The notes under the pieces were generated by a model, which was not told the DNA's origin, did not search any database, and was given only the letters and a program-made list of their open reading frames with translations. This document shows positions 19,134 to 27,914 of a DNA stretch of 64,000 nt, piece by piece; the first letter of the stretch is position 1; the number at the start of each line of letters is the position of its first letter. The DNA is from Salinigranum marinum (GTDB taxonomy: Archaea; Halobacteriota; Halobacteria; Halobacteriales; Haloferacaceae), in contig NZ_CP100461.1 of assembly GCF_024228675.1 (NCBI RefSeq), positions 3,283,398 to 3,347,397 on the forward strand. Direction: 5' to 3'. The position numbers were made by a program, and so were the translations under genes.

Positions 19134-19286
19134 TCACTCGTCCGTGTCGCTGCGCCGCCAGTTGCGTCGCTTGGGGTTGCGCTGGACTTCCATGTCCGTC
19201 TTCATCATGACCCACGCGGGAACCCGGCTGTTCTGCCGTTCGAGTTTGGCCAGCCGCTTCTTCTTGGCCTTCGACTTCTTACCCAT
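19134..19286 (-). CDS. rpl39e: Ribosomal protein L39e
   Basis: 50 residues, [19 protein letters not shown] at the start and [14 protein letters not shown] at the end: a basic, full-length L39e that lines the exit tunnel. First gene of the operon L39e-L31e-aIF6-L18a-pfdA-ftsY. ATG 19286 has ATTTTATGC (19311-19318 on minus) ~28 nt upstream. Confidence 0.97.
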   Translation of the reverse strand: MGKKSKAKKKRLAKLERQNSRVPAWVMMKTDMEVQRNPKRRNWRRSDTDE

Positions 19287-19310
19287 AGTGACGGGTACTT
19301 CTTCAGCGCC

Positions 19311-19320
19311 GCATAAAATC
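19311..19320 (-). promoter_or_regulatory. TATA box of the L39e operon
   Basis: GATTTTATGC read on the minus strand, centred ~29 nt before the L39e ATG, the spacing of a leaderless archaeal promoter. Confidence 0.6.
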
Positions 19321-20156
19321 TTGTTCTTTCGCACCTCGCCCCACCGGCCCCACTCTTCGGTTCGAGCGCTCCCCGAGCGACGCACCGCTCTCGACCCGAC
19401 TCGTTTCGTATCGTCGCATGCGGTGTACGACCGGCCACGGCAGGAGACCGAATCGACCGACTGGACGGACCTTCCACGGTCACGACGGCGGCCGCTCGCT
19501 CCTCCGGAACGCGAAGCTCTGACCGCCCGCACGGTCGGCGACCCTCGATCGAGGGCGTCTTCGAACCGGCATCTGGCCGCGGCGCTCCACGCTGGGCGCG
19601 CGCGGCCCACCTGCGCTTTCGTCCGACACCCGATCTCACACCAGTCTGGGGCCGACGGGACCACCGCGAGACGGTTCGCTGTCGACTGTTTCCCACCGAA
19701 CGAGGCGTTGCTCGCCGTCGAGCACGGGAAGGAGTGTTCGACCGTCTTCAGCACGGCCCGGTTGCGGTCGTTACGACCTGTCGCCACCCGCGACCGTCAA
19801 AACGCGACTGTCGGCCTGATCGTGTCACAGCGGGGAATACGAGCCTCCAAACCGCCGTAACCGCGGCGTTCGACGGTGTGGCTCGTCCGCGGCGACCTGC
19901 GACGATAAATCGTATCCTGCGATACGAAATGACGGTCGAGGCGGTTCCACGCGGAGAGTCCGCGACGGGTCGGCGATGAAGGGGCGAGCGTCGCGAACGC
20001 GCCGCTCGCGACGCCGGTGTGGACCGTCGCCATCTGGGCCGGGGCCTCTGTTCCCCTCTGACTCACTTTCTGTCCCAGTGTCGACGCTCCGCCTCTGCGA
20101 GGAGCACGTGCGGTGTTCCCGTCCTGACCGCTCGGTGGGGACCCGACCGCCCCTGA
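19321..20156. other. Gene-free stretch of ~835 bases
   Basis: No ORF in any frame resembles a known protein or has haloarchaeal codon usage with a promoter. Notable are TTTCGTATCG at 19404-19413 and, at 19910-19927, the inverted repeat TCGTATC-CTGC-GATACGA, whose right part reads TTTCGTATCGCAG on the minus strand (19917-19929). The same 13 bases recur upstream of the MscS-like gene (30310-30322). It may be the remains of a lost gene or an unrecognised RNA region. Confidence 0.5.
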
Positions 20157-20738
20157 TCAGATCTCCGACTCGTCGACGACCCGTTCGCTCACGGGGGAGT
20201 CGTACGCCTCGAAGCGCGCGAGGAGCTCGGCCGGGTCGTCGGTGACCGTGAGGAGCTCTCTGTGTGCGGGTTCGACGAAGCCGGCCTCGACCTGCACGTC
20301 GAAGAAGGAGACGAGACCGTCGTAGTAGCCGGCGACGTTCAACAGCCCGCAGGGATCGGTGTGAAATCCCAGCTGTGCCCAGGTCAACATCTCGACGAGT
20401 TCCTCGAGCGTTCCGAACCCACCAGGGAGGGCGACGAAGCCGTCGGCGAGCTCGGCCATCCGACGCTTGCGGGTGTGCATCGAGTCGACGACCGCGAGTT
20501 CGGTCAGTTCCTCGTGGGCGACCTCGCGCTCGAAGAGCGCCTCGGGGATGACGCCGAACACCTCGCCGCCGGCAGTGAGCGCGCTGTCGGCAACGGCTCC
20601 CATCATTCCGACGTCGCCGCCACCGTAGACGAGTCCGACCCCGCGGTCGGCGAGCAGTCGGCCGAACGATTCGGCGGCTGCAAGGAAAGCAGGGTCGTTT
20701 CCGGGGCGCGAACCGCAGTAGACGCAGATCCGGTCCAT
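20157..20738 (-). CDS. LOG family / TIGR00730 Rossmann-fold protein
   Basis: 193 residues from ATG 20738 (MDRICVYCGSRPG). The motif PGGFGTLEE (~residues 100-108) with R in HTRKRRM is the signature of the LOG family, which in plants and bacteria releases free cytokinin-type bases from nucleoside 5'-monophosphates; the archaeal substrate is not known. TTATGA at 20761-20767 on the minus strand is ~26 nt upstream, which favours this start over the Met five codons before it. Confidence 0.92.
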   Translation of the reverse strand: MDRICVYCGSRPGNDPAFLAAAESFGRLLADRGVGLVYGGGDVGMMGAVADSALTAGGEVFGVIPEALFEREVAHEELTELAVVDSMHTRKRRMAELADGFVALPGGFGTLEELVEMLTWAQLGFHTDPCGLLNVAGYYDGLVSFFDVQVEAGFVEPAHRELLTVTDDPAELLARFEAYDSPVSERVVDESEI

Positions 20739-20767
20739 ACTCGGGGATGCCACCGGCCGATCATAAG

Positions 20768-21216
20768 TCGCCCGTCAACCCGGCCGACGCGGCAGGACGA
20801 GACCACGAGTTCGCGTCTCCGACCCGATTTTATGTAGCGACATACGATACAAACACGCGACTGCCGGGGTCTGTACTGATCAGCTCGGCTGACGGACCCG
20901 GCTCGCGCACGGGCCGTTCGGTACCCCGAACGCGGTCTCTCCTTGACGCTCCGGGTTCTCGTCGCGCTCGTCACGACGCGGCCACGACTGTCGATCCGCG
21001 GTCGGTCTCGATCATCGGCGGGAGCATCCGAGCCGAAGGGGACGACGAGGGGGCGACGACAGACGTCCGGCGTGAGCTGCGAGGCGGCCCCGGCACACTC
21101 GCCGACGACCGTCCGGCGGGTGCCGGACCGGACGGCGGGTGGGCACGCTCGTGTCTCCGTCGAGGGACGCGAGTGGGTGTGTGGCGTGGGGCGAGCGGTG
21201 AGTTCAGTCCCGCCGC
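20768..21216. other. Gene-free stretch of ~450 bases
   Basis: Contains ATTTTATGTAG at ~20826-20836, a TATA-like element for the plus strand with no recognisable gene after it. The plus-strand ORF at 20943-21251 is arginine/serine-rich and looks like chance coding. Confidence 0.4.
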
Positions 21217-23394
21217 TCAGAACGTCACCCGCTCGAGCAGTCGCCGCGTGAACGGCGGCCGCCGAGACTCGTGCGGGTAGACCGTCACCGTCGTACAGCC
21301 CGGAGTCGGGAACACCGGGCTGTCGTCGAACAGCGCGTCCTGTACGCTGTCGACGGAGCCACGGCGCACCAGCAGGTCCGGTCGGAACGGCTGGCCGCCG
21401 TCGGTCCGGACGGACTCGGAGCGGACCGGCACGGAGAGGAGTTCGGACAATTCCGACTGGTAGTCGGCGATCGTGCGCCTGTACTGGTCGCTTTCCCTGC
21501 CGTCGGCGGGGTACCAGAGCGACACGCTGCCGTCGTTGGCCGTGGCGACCGTCTCGGCGACGTTCACCGCGAGGGGCGGGTACGGCCCCCCGTCGCCCGA
21601 GAGGACGACGCGTTCCGGGCGATCGTAGCCGAGGTTGTCGACGAGGAGCACGTCACACGGGGCGTGTCGGACGACCCAGTCGACGGGGTCACCGACCAGT
21701 CGCGACCGGAGCCGAAGCGGCTCGTGTTCGGCGACGATCGTGTCGACGCCGCGGTGCGCCGCGAAGTTGACGATCGCGTGTTTCGTGTCGTGACTGACGA
21801 TCTCGTCGGCTTCGACGTCGACGTCGAACACCTCGGAGAGCGCCTCGGTCCGCGTCTCGAACGAGAGGTCGGCCGGCGACTGGACGGTCGCGCTCTCGGT
21901 GAGCGGCGCTTGATCCGGGATCTCCTGGAACCGGACGACGACTACCCGGCCGCCGTCGCGACGGACGAGGTCGGCGGCGAACCCGACGAGCGCCCGCTCG
22001 CGGTCCACGCCCACGTCCTTGTTCAGCGCGACGAGGACCTCGTCGGTCGACTCCTCGGAGACGGAGCCGACGTCCGCGAGGGTGTCCCTCCCGACCTGTC
22101 GCCGGATCGCGTCGGTCGCTGCCCCCTCCCGCTCGACCCGTGGCCGGACGTAGAGGAAGTACCAGACGACGCTCCCGACCGTGATGACGGCCGCCCCGAC
22201 GAGTGCGACGGTCCCCATCTGGGTGAGCAGTCCCACGCCGGTGACCACGCCGAACAGCTGCATCCACGGATACAGCGGCGACGAGAACTCGGGGTCGTAC
22301 GCGCTTTCCCCCTCGCGGAAGGCCACGACGGCCACGTTGATCAGCGCGAACACCATGATCTGAAAGGCGCTGGCGAGTTTCGCGATGTCGAGGATCGGAA
22401 CGAACGCGATGAGGAGCAACAGCACCGCGCCGGTCAGGGTGATGGAGTTCACCGGGGTGCCGAACCGGTCGCTGACGGTCGAGAACGACGGCGGTGCCAG
22501 TCGGTCTCGACTCATCGCGAACGGGTAGCGCGACGAGGAGAGGATCCCGGCGTTGGCCGTCGAGACGAGCGCGAGGATGGCCGCGAGGATGACGGCGACG
22601 ACGCCGGCCTGCCCGAGCGTCGCCTCCGCGGCGACCGCCACGGGCGTGAGCGTCCCGGCGACGCTTCCGGGGTCCGTCACCCCGACCAACACCGCTACGA
22701 TTGCCACGTACAGGACGGTCGTGAACGCGAGCGAGCCCAGGATGCCGAGCGGGATGTTGCGCCCCGGATCCTCGATTTCCTCTGCGACGCTCGCTACCTT
22801 GGTGACACCGGCGTAAGAGACGAACACCAGTCCCGTCGCGGCCAGGAGGCCGCCGACGCCCGCGTCGAAGAAGTCGACGTAGTTGGCCGACTGGACGCTC
22901 GCGGCGCTCCCGGCGGCGAACCAGCCGAGCGCTGCGAGCATGACGACGACGATGGCGACCTGGAGTCGCCCCGTCTGTTTCGCGCCGAGTACGTTCACCA
23001 GGATCAACACCGCTGCGAGCCCCAGCGCGACCGGCTTCAGCGGCAGGTCGAGCAACAGGAGCAGGTAGGGGACGCCGCCGACGAGCGCGAGCGCTCCCTT
23101 GAACGAGAGCGAGAACCACGTTCCGACGCCGGCGACCGTCCCGAGCAAGGGACCCATCCCGCGTTCGATGTAGATGTAAGTCCCGCCGGCCTCCGGCATC
23201 GCGGTCGCCATCTCGGACTTCGAGAGGGCTGCCGGCACCACGAGCAGGCCGGCGAGCGCGTACGCGAGTATCACCGCGGGGCCAGCGATCTCGAGCGCGA
23301 GCGCCGGCAAAATGAAGATCCCGCTGCCGATCATCGCACCGATACTGATCGCGAGGACGGAGGGGAGACCGAGGTCCCGTTCGAGTTCCTTCAT
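21217..23394 (-). CDS. APC-superfamily amino-acid permease with C-terminal universal-stress domains
   Basis: 725 residues from ATG 23394. Residues ~1-425 are a 12-helix APC transporter (AISIGAMIGSGIFILPALAL is the first helix with the GSGIF substrate loop). The last ~300 residues are cytoplasmic and resemble two UspA-like domains (DEVLVALNKDVGVDRERALVGFAADLV; PERVVLSGDGGPYPPLAVNVAETV). Such fusions are common in haloarchaeal cationic-amino-acid transporters and probably bind a nucleotide to gate uptake. Ten bases downstream of the RCK gene, so an operon under the promoter at ~23889. Confidence 0.93.
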   Translation of the reverse strand: MKELERDLGLPSVLAISIGAMIGSGIFILPALALEIAGPAVILAYALAGLLVVPAALSKSEMATAMPEAGGTYIYIERGMGPLLGTVAGVGTWFSLSFKGALALVGGVPYLLLLLDLPLKPVALGLAAVLILVNVLGAKQTGRLQVAIVVVMLAALGWFAAGSAASVQSANYVDFFDAGVGGLLAATGLVFVSYAGVTKVASVAEEIEDPGRNIPLGILGSLAFTTVLYVAIVAVLVGVTDPGSVAGTLTPVAVAAEATLGQAGVVAVILAAILALVSTANAGILSSSRYPFAMSRDRLAPPSFSTVSDRFGTPVNSITLTGAVLLLLIAFVPILDIAKLASAFQIMVFALINVAVVAFREGESAYDPEFSSPLYPWMQLFGVVTGVGLLTQMGTVALVGAAVITVGSVVWYFLYVRPRVEREGAATDAIRRQVGRDTLADVGSVSEESTDEVLVALNKDVGVDRERALVGFAADLVRRDGGRVVVVRFQEIPDQAPLTESATVQSPADLSFETRTEALSEVFDVDVEADEIVSHDTKHAIVNFAAHRGVDTIVAEHEPLRLRSRLVGDPVDWVVRHAPCDVLLVDNLGYDRPERVVLSGDGGPYPPLAVNVAETVATANDGSVSLWYPADGRESDQYRRTIADYQSELSELLSVPVRSESVRTDGGQPFRPDLLVRRGSVDSVQDALFDDSPVFPTPGCTTVTVYPHESRRPPFTRRLLERVTF

Positions 23395-23404
23395 GCGTCG
23401 GCCT

Positions 23405-23827
23405 TCATACGCTGTCGACGAGGGCGTCCGACAGTGCGGCCGTCGCACAGACCGGGTCGTGACCGGCCTCGGCCACGGCGGCCACTCGATCGGGGGCGTT
23501 CGTCAGTACGACGACGCGGGGGACGTCGAAGCGAGTCCGGACGAGCCCTGCGACGAGCAGGTTGCGGGCGTCGGAGCGCGTCGCCACGACGACCGTCTCC
23601 GCGTTCGACAGTCCGGCGTCGTCCAAGACCCCGACGTCCGTCGGGTCACCTCGCCGACCGGGGAGTTCTGCTGGGCAGTGTAACTCGTTGACGACGCCGA
23701 CGTCGTGGCCGGCCGCCCGGAGGCGTCTGGCCGCCGCCACCCCGACGCGCCCGCCGCCGAGGACGTAATGATCGGCCGCCTCCGTCCGGTCGAGTCGTTC
23801 GTCTCTCGTGGATCGTTTCGATGGCAT
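23405..23827 (-). CDS. RCK-N (TrkA-N) NAD-binding protein
   Basis: 140 residues from ATG 23827. YVLGGGRVGVAAARRLRAAGHDVGVVNE is a Rossmann NAD-binding start ending with the acidic ribose ligand, followed by DPTDVGVLDDAGLSNAETVVVATRSDARNLL, the RCK-N pattern seen in potassium-uptake regulators. There is no membrane part and no RCK-C domain. Located just before the permease in an operon, it may be a cytoplasmic regulator of that transporter. TTG/GTG starts up to 20 codons upstream are possible because the TATA box lies ~65 nt before this ATG. Confidence 0.8.
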   Translation of the reverse strand: MPSKRSTRDERLDRTEAADHYVLGGGRVGVAAARRLRAAGHDVGVVNELHCPAELPGRRGDPTDVGVLDDAGLSNAETVVVATRSDARNLLVAGLVRTRFDVPRVVVLTNAPDRVAAVAEAGHDPVCATAALSDALVDSV

Positions 23828-23884
23828 TCTCTGGTGAGCGTGGTACCCCGTATCGAGGTACACGACCCGATGTATGTGACGGAA

Positions 23885-23922
23885 CAATATAAACTGGCCG
23901 ATCAGATTGACGGATCGTCAAT
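23885..23922 (-). promoter_or_regulatory. Promoter and palindromic operator of the RCK-permease operon
   Basis: GTTTATATTG on the minus strand (23885-23894) is the TATA box. Thirteen bases upstream lies ATTGACG-GAT-CGTCAAT (23906-23922), a perfect 7-bp inverted repeat, the form expected of an Lrp/AsnC or other dimeric regulator site. A second TATA-like ACTATATG near 23925 points toward the lrp gene. The rest of 23923-24175 shows no gene. Confidence 0.6.
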
Positions 23923-24175
23923 GAACTATATGTATGCACACTTTTTGTGTCTCAAGTGGGGCAGTTGGTGCTGCTCCTCGCGCCGTCGTGGTCGACGGTC
24001 GGCTCGAATCACGGTCGCCGGGCACGGCGTCCGACGACCGCACTGGTGTGGTGGCCCGGTTGCCTCCCTCTGTCCGCGCCCGAGGGCGTCCCGGTCGCCG
24101 CCTCTCGGGGGCCGACGCCTGCTGTCCCGGCCGGAGCGGGAGTAATAACAGCCCCGGCGACGAACTGCGGCACGT

Positions 24176-24685
24176 ATGAAGGACGGGAACCTGGATTCGA
24201 TAGACAAGCGCATTCTCTATTACCTCCAGCAGGACGCCCGCCGCACGTCGTCCAGCGACATCGCGGAGAGACTCGACCTCTCGGCGAGCACGGTTCGGAC
24301 ACGCCTCAACAAGCTCGAAAACAGCGGCATCGTCCGGGGCTACCACCTCGATATCGACTACGATCTCGCCGGCTATCCGCTGTACACGAAGATCATCTGT
24401 ACGGCACCGGTTCCCGACCGGGATAGCCTCGCGAGTCAGGCACAGGAGATACACGGGGTGACAGCCGTCCGCGAGATCATGACCGGCGAGCGGAACGTTT
24501 ACGTGAACGCGATCGGCACGGACCACGACGATCTGAACCGGATCAGCAAAGACCTGGACGCGCTGGGGCTCGAAATCGTCGACGAACAGCTCATTCGGGA
24601 CGAGTACGTCTGCCCGTACCACGGGTTCATCGACGAGGGCGACGACCCTGCTCCGGACGACGTGGACGAAGTCGAGACGGAGTGA
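24176..24685 (+). CDS. Lrp/AsnC family transcriptional regulator
   Basis: 169 residues. N-terminal winged helix (LDSIDKRILYYLQQDARRTSS ... STVRTRLNKLENSGIVRGY) and C-terminal RAM/AsnC effector domain (YPLYTKIICTAP ... VREIMTGERNVYVNAIGTD). It faces the RCK-permease operon across a 350-base region holding a palindrome, so it likely controls amino-acid uptake in response to an amino acid. AGTAATAACA at 24141-24150 is the TATA region ~28 nt upstream. Confidence 0.94.
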   Translation: MKDGNLDSIDKRILYYLQQDARRTSSSDIAERLDLSASTVRTRLNKLENSGIVRGYHLDIDYDLAGYPLYTKIICTAPVPDRDSLASQAQEIHGVTAVREIMTGERNVYVNAIGTDHDDLNRISKDLDALGLEIVDEQLIRDEYVCPYHGFIDEGDDPAPDDVDEVETE

Positions 24686-25049
24686 GGGTCGGGGGCCCCC
24701 GACCGGTCGGGCCGCTGACAACCCGGCCGCGGGCGTGAGGCTCGGCCGTCTCCAGGGAGCGGCGATTCGACACCGCGAGAGACGAGCAAGCGTCGACCGC
24801 ACGGGGGCGGACGCTCCGGTCGCGCGCCGCCAGGGAGCCACAAGCGGCGTCGCCGTCACTGACGACGTCGGCCCGAAACGGGTCGTGTATCGGATACGGC
24901 TATACGAAACGCCGCGAGAGGCGGCGGGGTCTCGCGGTTCCGTCCCGACGAACGGTCGCCGCGCCGGCGTGCGGCCGTCACCCGATCGGTGGGACGGACA
25001 CGGACAGTCACGCGAGCCGTGGGGAGAATGGACAGCGCTTTCAGCGGAC
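24686..25049. other. Gene-free stretch before the DMT transporter
   Basis: No gene seen. CTATACGAAAC near 24900 is a possible TATA region for the downstream transporter, ~150 nt away. Confidence 0.35.
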
Positions 25050-25997
25050 GTGACCAGATTCGGAGCCGTGAGCCGACGCAGACACGCCGGGCTGTTCGTC
25101 CTCCTCGCGGCCGTGTGGGGGACGGCGTTCATGGTGACCGAAGTCGGCCTCCGGACGGTCCCGCCGACGCTTCTCGCCGCGGTCCGGTTCGACGTCGCGA
25201 CGCTCGTCCTGGCCGGCTACCTCGCGCTCAGCGACGTCAACTGGCGGCCCGCTCGGCGCGACTGGTACCCGCTCGTCGCCGGTGGGGCGCTCCTCGTCGG
25301 CGTCCACCACGCCTTCCTCTTCGCCGGCCAGCAGTACGTGCCCAGCGCCGTCGCGAGCGTCCTCCTCGGACTCATTCCGGTCGTGACTCCGGCGCTGACC
25401 CGGGTAACCGTGGCGGACGAGCGCCTCTCGCCGATCGCCGGAGTCGGCGTCCTCGTCGGCTTCGCGGGCGTCGCCGTCATCGCCAACCCCGACGTCTCGA
25501 ACCTCCTGGCCGACGTCCGCGGCGTCGCGCTCGTCTTCGCGTCGGCGCTGGCGTTCGCGCTCGGTGCCGTGCTCACCTACGACCGCGAGACGACGCTGTC
25601 GCACCCCGCCGAACAGGCGTGGATGATGCTCGTCGGGAGCGCCCTGCTCCACGTCGCGTCGGCCGTCCTGCGGGAACCGGTCCCGACCGCCTGGCCCGTC
25701 GAGACCGTCGGGGCCGTGCTCTACCTCGCCGTCGTCGCCGGCGTCGGGGGCTTCGTGTTGTACTTCCTCCTCCTCGACGCGCTCGGGCCCGTCGAGATGA
25801 GCCTCCTGGAGTACGTCATTCCGGTGTTCGCCGCCTTCGCGGGGTGGCTGGCGCTGGACCAGTCGCTCTCGGGGACGACCGTCGCCGGCTTCGGGCTCAT
25901 CCTCGTCGGCTTCCTCTTGGTCAAAGGCCGGACGGTGCGGGCGGAGCTGCGGCGGTGGGGTGCGCGTGAGGACGCCCGACCGCCTGCGGACGACTGA
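25050..25997 (+). CDS. DMT-superfamily (EamA) transporter
   Basis: 315 residues from GTG 25050 (GTG 25068 is an alternative that starts six codons later). Ten hydrophobic segments in two EamA repeats: FVLLAAVWGTAFMVTEVGLRTVPP opens the first, GVALVFASALAFALGAVLT the second, and SLLEYVIPVFAAFAGWLALDQ is the typical last-repeat motif. These proteins export amino acids, nucleosides or other metabolites. Longer in-frame starts exist (to 24735), but their added sequence is Arg-rich and not membrane-like. Confidence 0.88.
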   Translation: MTRFGAVSRRRHAGLFVLLAAVWGTAFMVTEVGLRTVPPTLLAAVRFDVATLVLAGYLALSDVNWRPARRDWYPLVAGGALLVGVHHAFLFAGQQYVPSAVASVLLGLIPVVTPALTRVTVADERLSPIAGVGVLVGFAGVAVIANPDVSNLLADVRGVALVFASALAFALGAVLTYDRETTLSHPAEQAWMMLVGSALLHVASAVLREPVPTAWPVETVGAVLYLAVVAGVGGFVLYFLLLDALGPVEMSLLEYVIPVFAAFAGWLALDQSLSGTTVAGFGLILVGFLLVKGRTVRAELRRWGAREDARPPADD

Positions 25998-26011
25998 CAC
26001 CGCGGGTCGAG

Positions 26012-26566
26012 CTAGAGCAAAACGGTCGCCACCGTCGAGTACGCGGGCCCGTCGGGCGTCAGTTCCGAGCGTTTCAGTCGCACCTCGTCCACCCGAAACG
26101 AGCCGATCGTCGGATCCTCCTCGCGGACGACCCCCTGGACCGCCCGCTTCCCGCGGGCGTCGTCCATCCGTGCGAGGGTGACGTGCGGCGTGAACGTGTG
26201 GGCCTCGGGCTCGAAGCCGAGGTCGGTCGTCCGGCGCTCGACGTGCTCGTGGAGCCGCGTCAACTCCGCGGTTCCCTGTCGGATGCCGGTCCAGACGACG
26301 CTGATGTAGTCGAGCGAGGGGAAGACGCCGAACCCGCCGACGGTCGCCTCGAACGGTTCGACGGCGGCGTCGTCGGCCGCTCGCTCGACGGCCCGTTCGA
26401 CCCCGTCCACGGCGTCGTCGTCGACCGCGCCGAGGAACTTGAGCGTGACGTGGGCCTGCTCCGGATCGGTCAGGCGGAGCCCCGGCGCGTCCCCGAACCG
26501 CCGCTGGGCGGCGGCGACGTCCGCGGCGAGGTCGGCGGGCAGGTCGATCGCGACGAACAGACGCAT
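26012..26566 (-). CDS. thpR: RNA 2',3'-cyclic phosphodiesterase (2H family)
   Basis: 184 residues with both catalytic HxT motifs, HVTLKFLG (~residue 40) and HVTLARM (~residue 128). The family opens 2',3'-cyclic phosphates on RNA to 2'-phosphates and has tRNA-ligase-like side activity. Start ATG 26566 gives MRLFVAIDLPADLA, the standard N terminus. It faces the TPR gene across 72 bases. Confidence 0.95.
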   Translation of the reverse strand: MRLFVAIDLPADLAADVAAAQRRFGDAPGLRLTDPEQAHVTLKFLGAVDDDAVDGVERAVERAADDAAVEPFEATVGGFGVFPSLDYISVVWTGIRQGTAELTRLHEHVERRTTDLGFEPEAHTFTPHVTLARMDDARGKRAVQGVVREEDPTIGSFRVDEVRLKRSELTPDGPAYSTVATVLL

Positions 26567-26638
26567 GTCACGACGTGAGCCCCCGAGGAGCAAAACCGTG
26601 ACGTAACCCTTACCCCCCACGACCGCCAACGTCGCGTC

Positions 26639-27385
26639 ATGACAGACGACGGCGACCCACCGAACCGACACCGCTTCTCGGAGGGCCAGGGGGTCGACGC
26701 CGATTACGACGAGTTCACGCTCGACCCACCGGAGTTGAAAGTCGACCCGACGAAGGTCGATCCGGTCGACTCCCGGGTCCTCGCCGACATCCTCGACCGT
26801 CGGAACATCGACCGCGACGACGTCGACGCGGGGGACCTCCTCGAAGTCGGCCTCTCGTACATGGGGATCAACCGATACGAGGAGGCAACCGAGACGTTCG
26901 CCCGCGCCGCGCGCTTCGCCGAGGAGGACTCGCTCGACGCCCAGGAGGCGTGGGTGAACAAGGGCGTCGCACACGCCGAACTGGAGGAGTACGACGAGGC
27001 GATCGGCGCGTACCAGGAGGCGCTGCGGATCGACGACGACTCCGAACACGCCGCCTCGGCGGAGACCAACCTCGCGTACGCCCTCTGGGAGTTCGGCCAC
27101 ACCGAGGAGGCGCTCGACCACGCCGAACGAGCGGTCGAGATCGACCCGCGCTTCCCGCAGGCGTGGTACAACCGGGGCTTTTTCCTCTCCGAACGCGGCC
27201 TCTTCGAGGACGCCGTCACCGCCTTCGACAACGCCATTCGGCTCGGAATGCGAAGCGCCGAAGTGCTGGAGGAGAAGGCGCTCGCCCTCGAGGAACTGGG
27301 CGAGGACGAGGAGGCCGAACGGGCGCAGGAACGCGCCGACGAACTGCGCGAAAAACGCGAGGAGCGGCTCGTCGAGGACCGGTAG
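26639..27385 (+). CDS. Tetratricopeptide-repeat protein
   Basis: 248 residues, acidic. At least four TPR units from ~residue 65: YEEATETFARAARFAEED, YDEAIGAYQEALRIDDDSE, TEEALDHAERAVEIDPRFP, FEDAVTAFDNAIRLG. A scaffold for protein contacts; no catalytic domain. Its stop at 27385 directly abuts the DUF424 start, so the two are one transcription unit, a constant pairing I know from haloarchaea. Confidence 0.92.
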   Translation: MTDDGDPPNRHRFSEGQGVDADYDEFTLDPPELKVDPTKVDPVDSRVLADILDRRNIDRDDVDAGDLLEVGLSYMGINRYEEATETFARAARFAEEDSLDAQEAWVNKGVAHAELEEYDEAIGAYQEALRIDDDSEHAASAETNLAYALWEFGHTEEALDHAERAVEIDPRFPQAWYNRGFFLSERGLFEDAVTAFDNAIRLGMRSAEVLEEKALALEELGEDEEAERAQERADELREKREERLVEDR

Positions 27386-27688
27386 ATGCTGCTCCGAGAG
27401 CGCGACACCCCCGAGGGACTGCTCGTGTCGGTCTGTGACGCCGACTGCCTCGGCGAAACGTTCGAGCAGGGGCCCGTCTCGCTCGACGTCACCGAGGAGT
27501 TTTACGGCGGCGACGAGGCGCGGGAGGCGGACCCCGAGACGGTCGTCGACAGCCTCACGCGGGCGACGACGGCCAACATCGTCGGCGAGCGCGCCGTGTC
27601 GGTGGCGATCGACGCGGGGCTCGTCGACGAGGAGCGCGTCCTCGAGGTCGAAGGGACGCTCCACGCACAGCTGTTGTGGCTGCGGTAG
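27386..27688 (+). CDS. DUF424 family protein
   Basis: 100 residues: MLLRERDTPEGLLVSVCDAD, EFYGGDEAREADPETV and NIVGERAVSVAIDAGLVD match the archaeal DUF424 family, small proteins of unknown role often placed near translation genes. Abuts the TPR gene without spacing. Confidence 0.9.
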   Translation: MLLRERDTPEGLLVSVCDADCLGETFEQGPVSLDVTEEFYGGDEAREADPETVVDSLTRATTANIVGERAVSVAIDAGLVDEERVLEVEGTLHAQLLWLR

Positions 27689-27900
27689 CGGAGCCGTCTC
27701 GGTTCGTCGAGGACGCGTCGGAGCGCGCGGGACCCGAGAACGGCCGCCGCGCTCGCGGGTGGCCGCGGCTCACCGACCGGCGTATGCGCCGCCGTCGAAC
27801 CCGTCCCGCGAAAGGCTACGCGGCCCCGTTCTCGACCGAGTGTAACCGCCCGTGGTTTCCCGACACGCCACGGACCGAAGGTGTGTTGGTGTTCGAGTCT

Positions 27901-27914
27901 TTAGGTGTACCTAA
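27901..27914. promoter_or_regulatory. DtxR/IdeR-like palindrome at the sufS start
   Basis: TTAGGT-GT-ACCTAA is a 6-bp inverted repeat whose last base is the A of the sufS ATG. TTAGG/CCTAA half sites are typical of DtxR/IdeR-type metal-dependent repressors, which haloarchaea use for iron control. A protein bound here would block initiation directly. Confidence 0.55.

Noticed and set aside
21271-23691. 806-codon plus-strand frame opposite the permease
   Set aside because: Antisense to a well-supported membrane transporter; composition Arg/Asp-rich.
23934-24179. Small plus-strand gene after the TATA-like element near 23925
   Set aside because: Arg/Ser/Pro-rich, no recognisable pattern, and it runs into the lrp promoter; more likely leader or chance frame.
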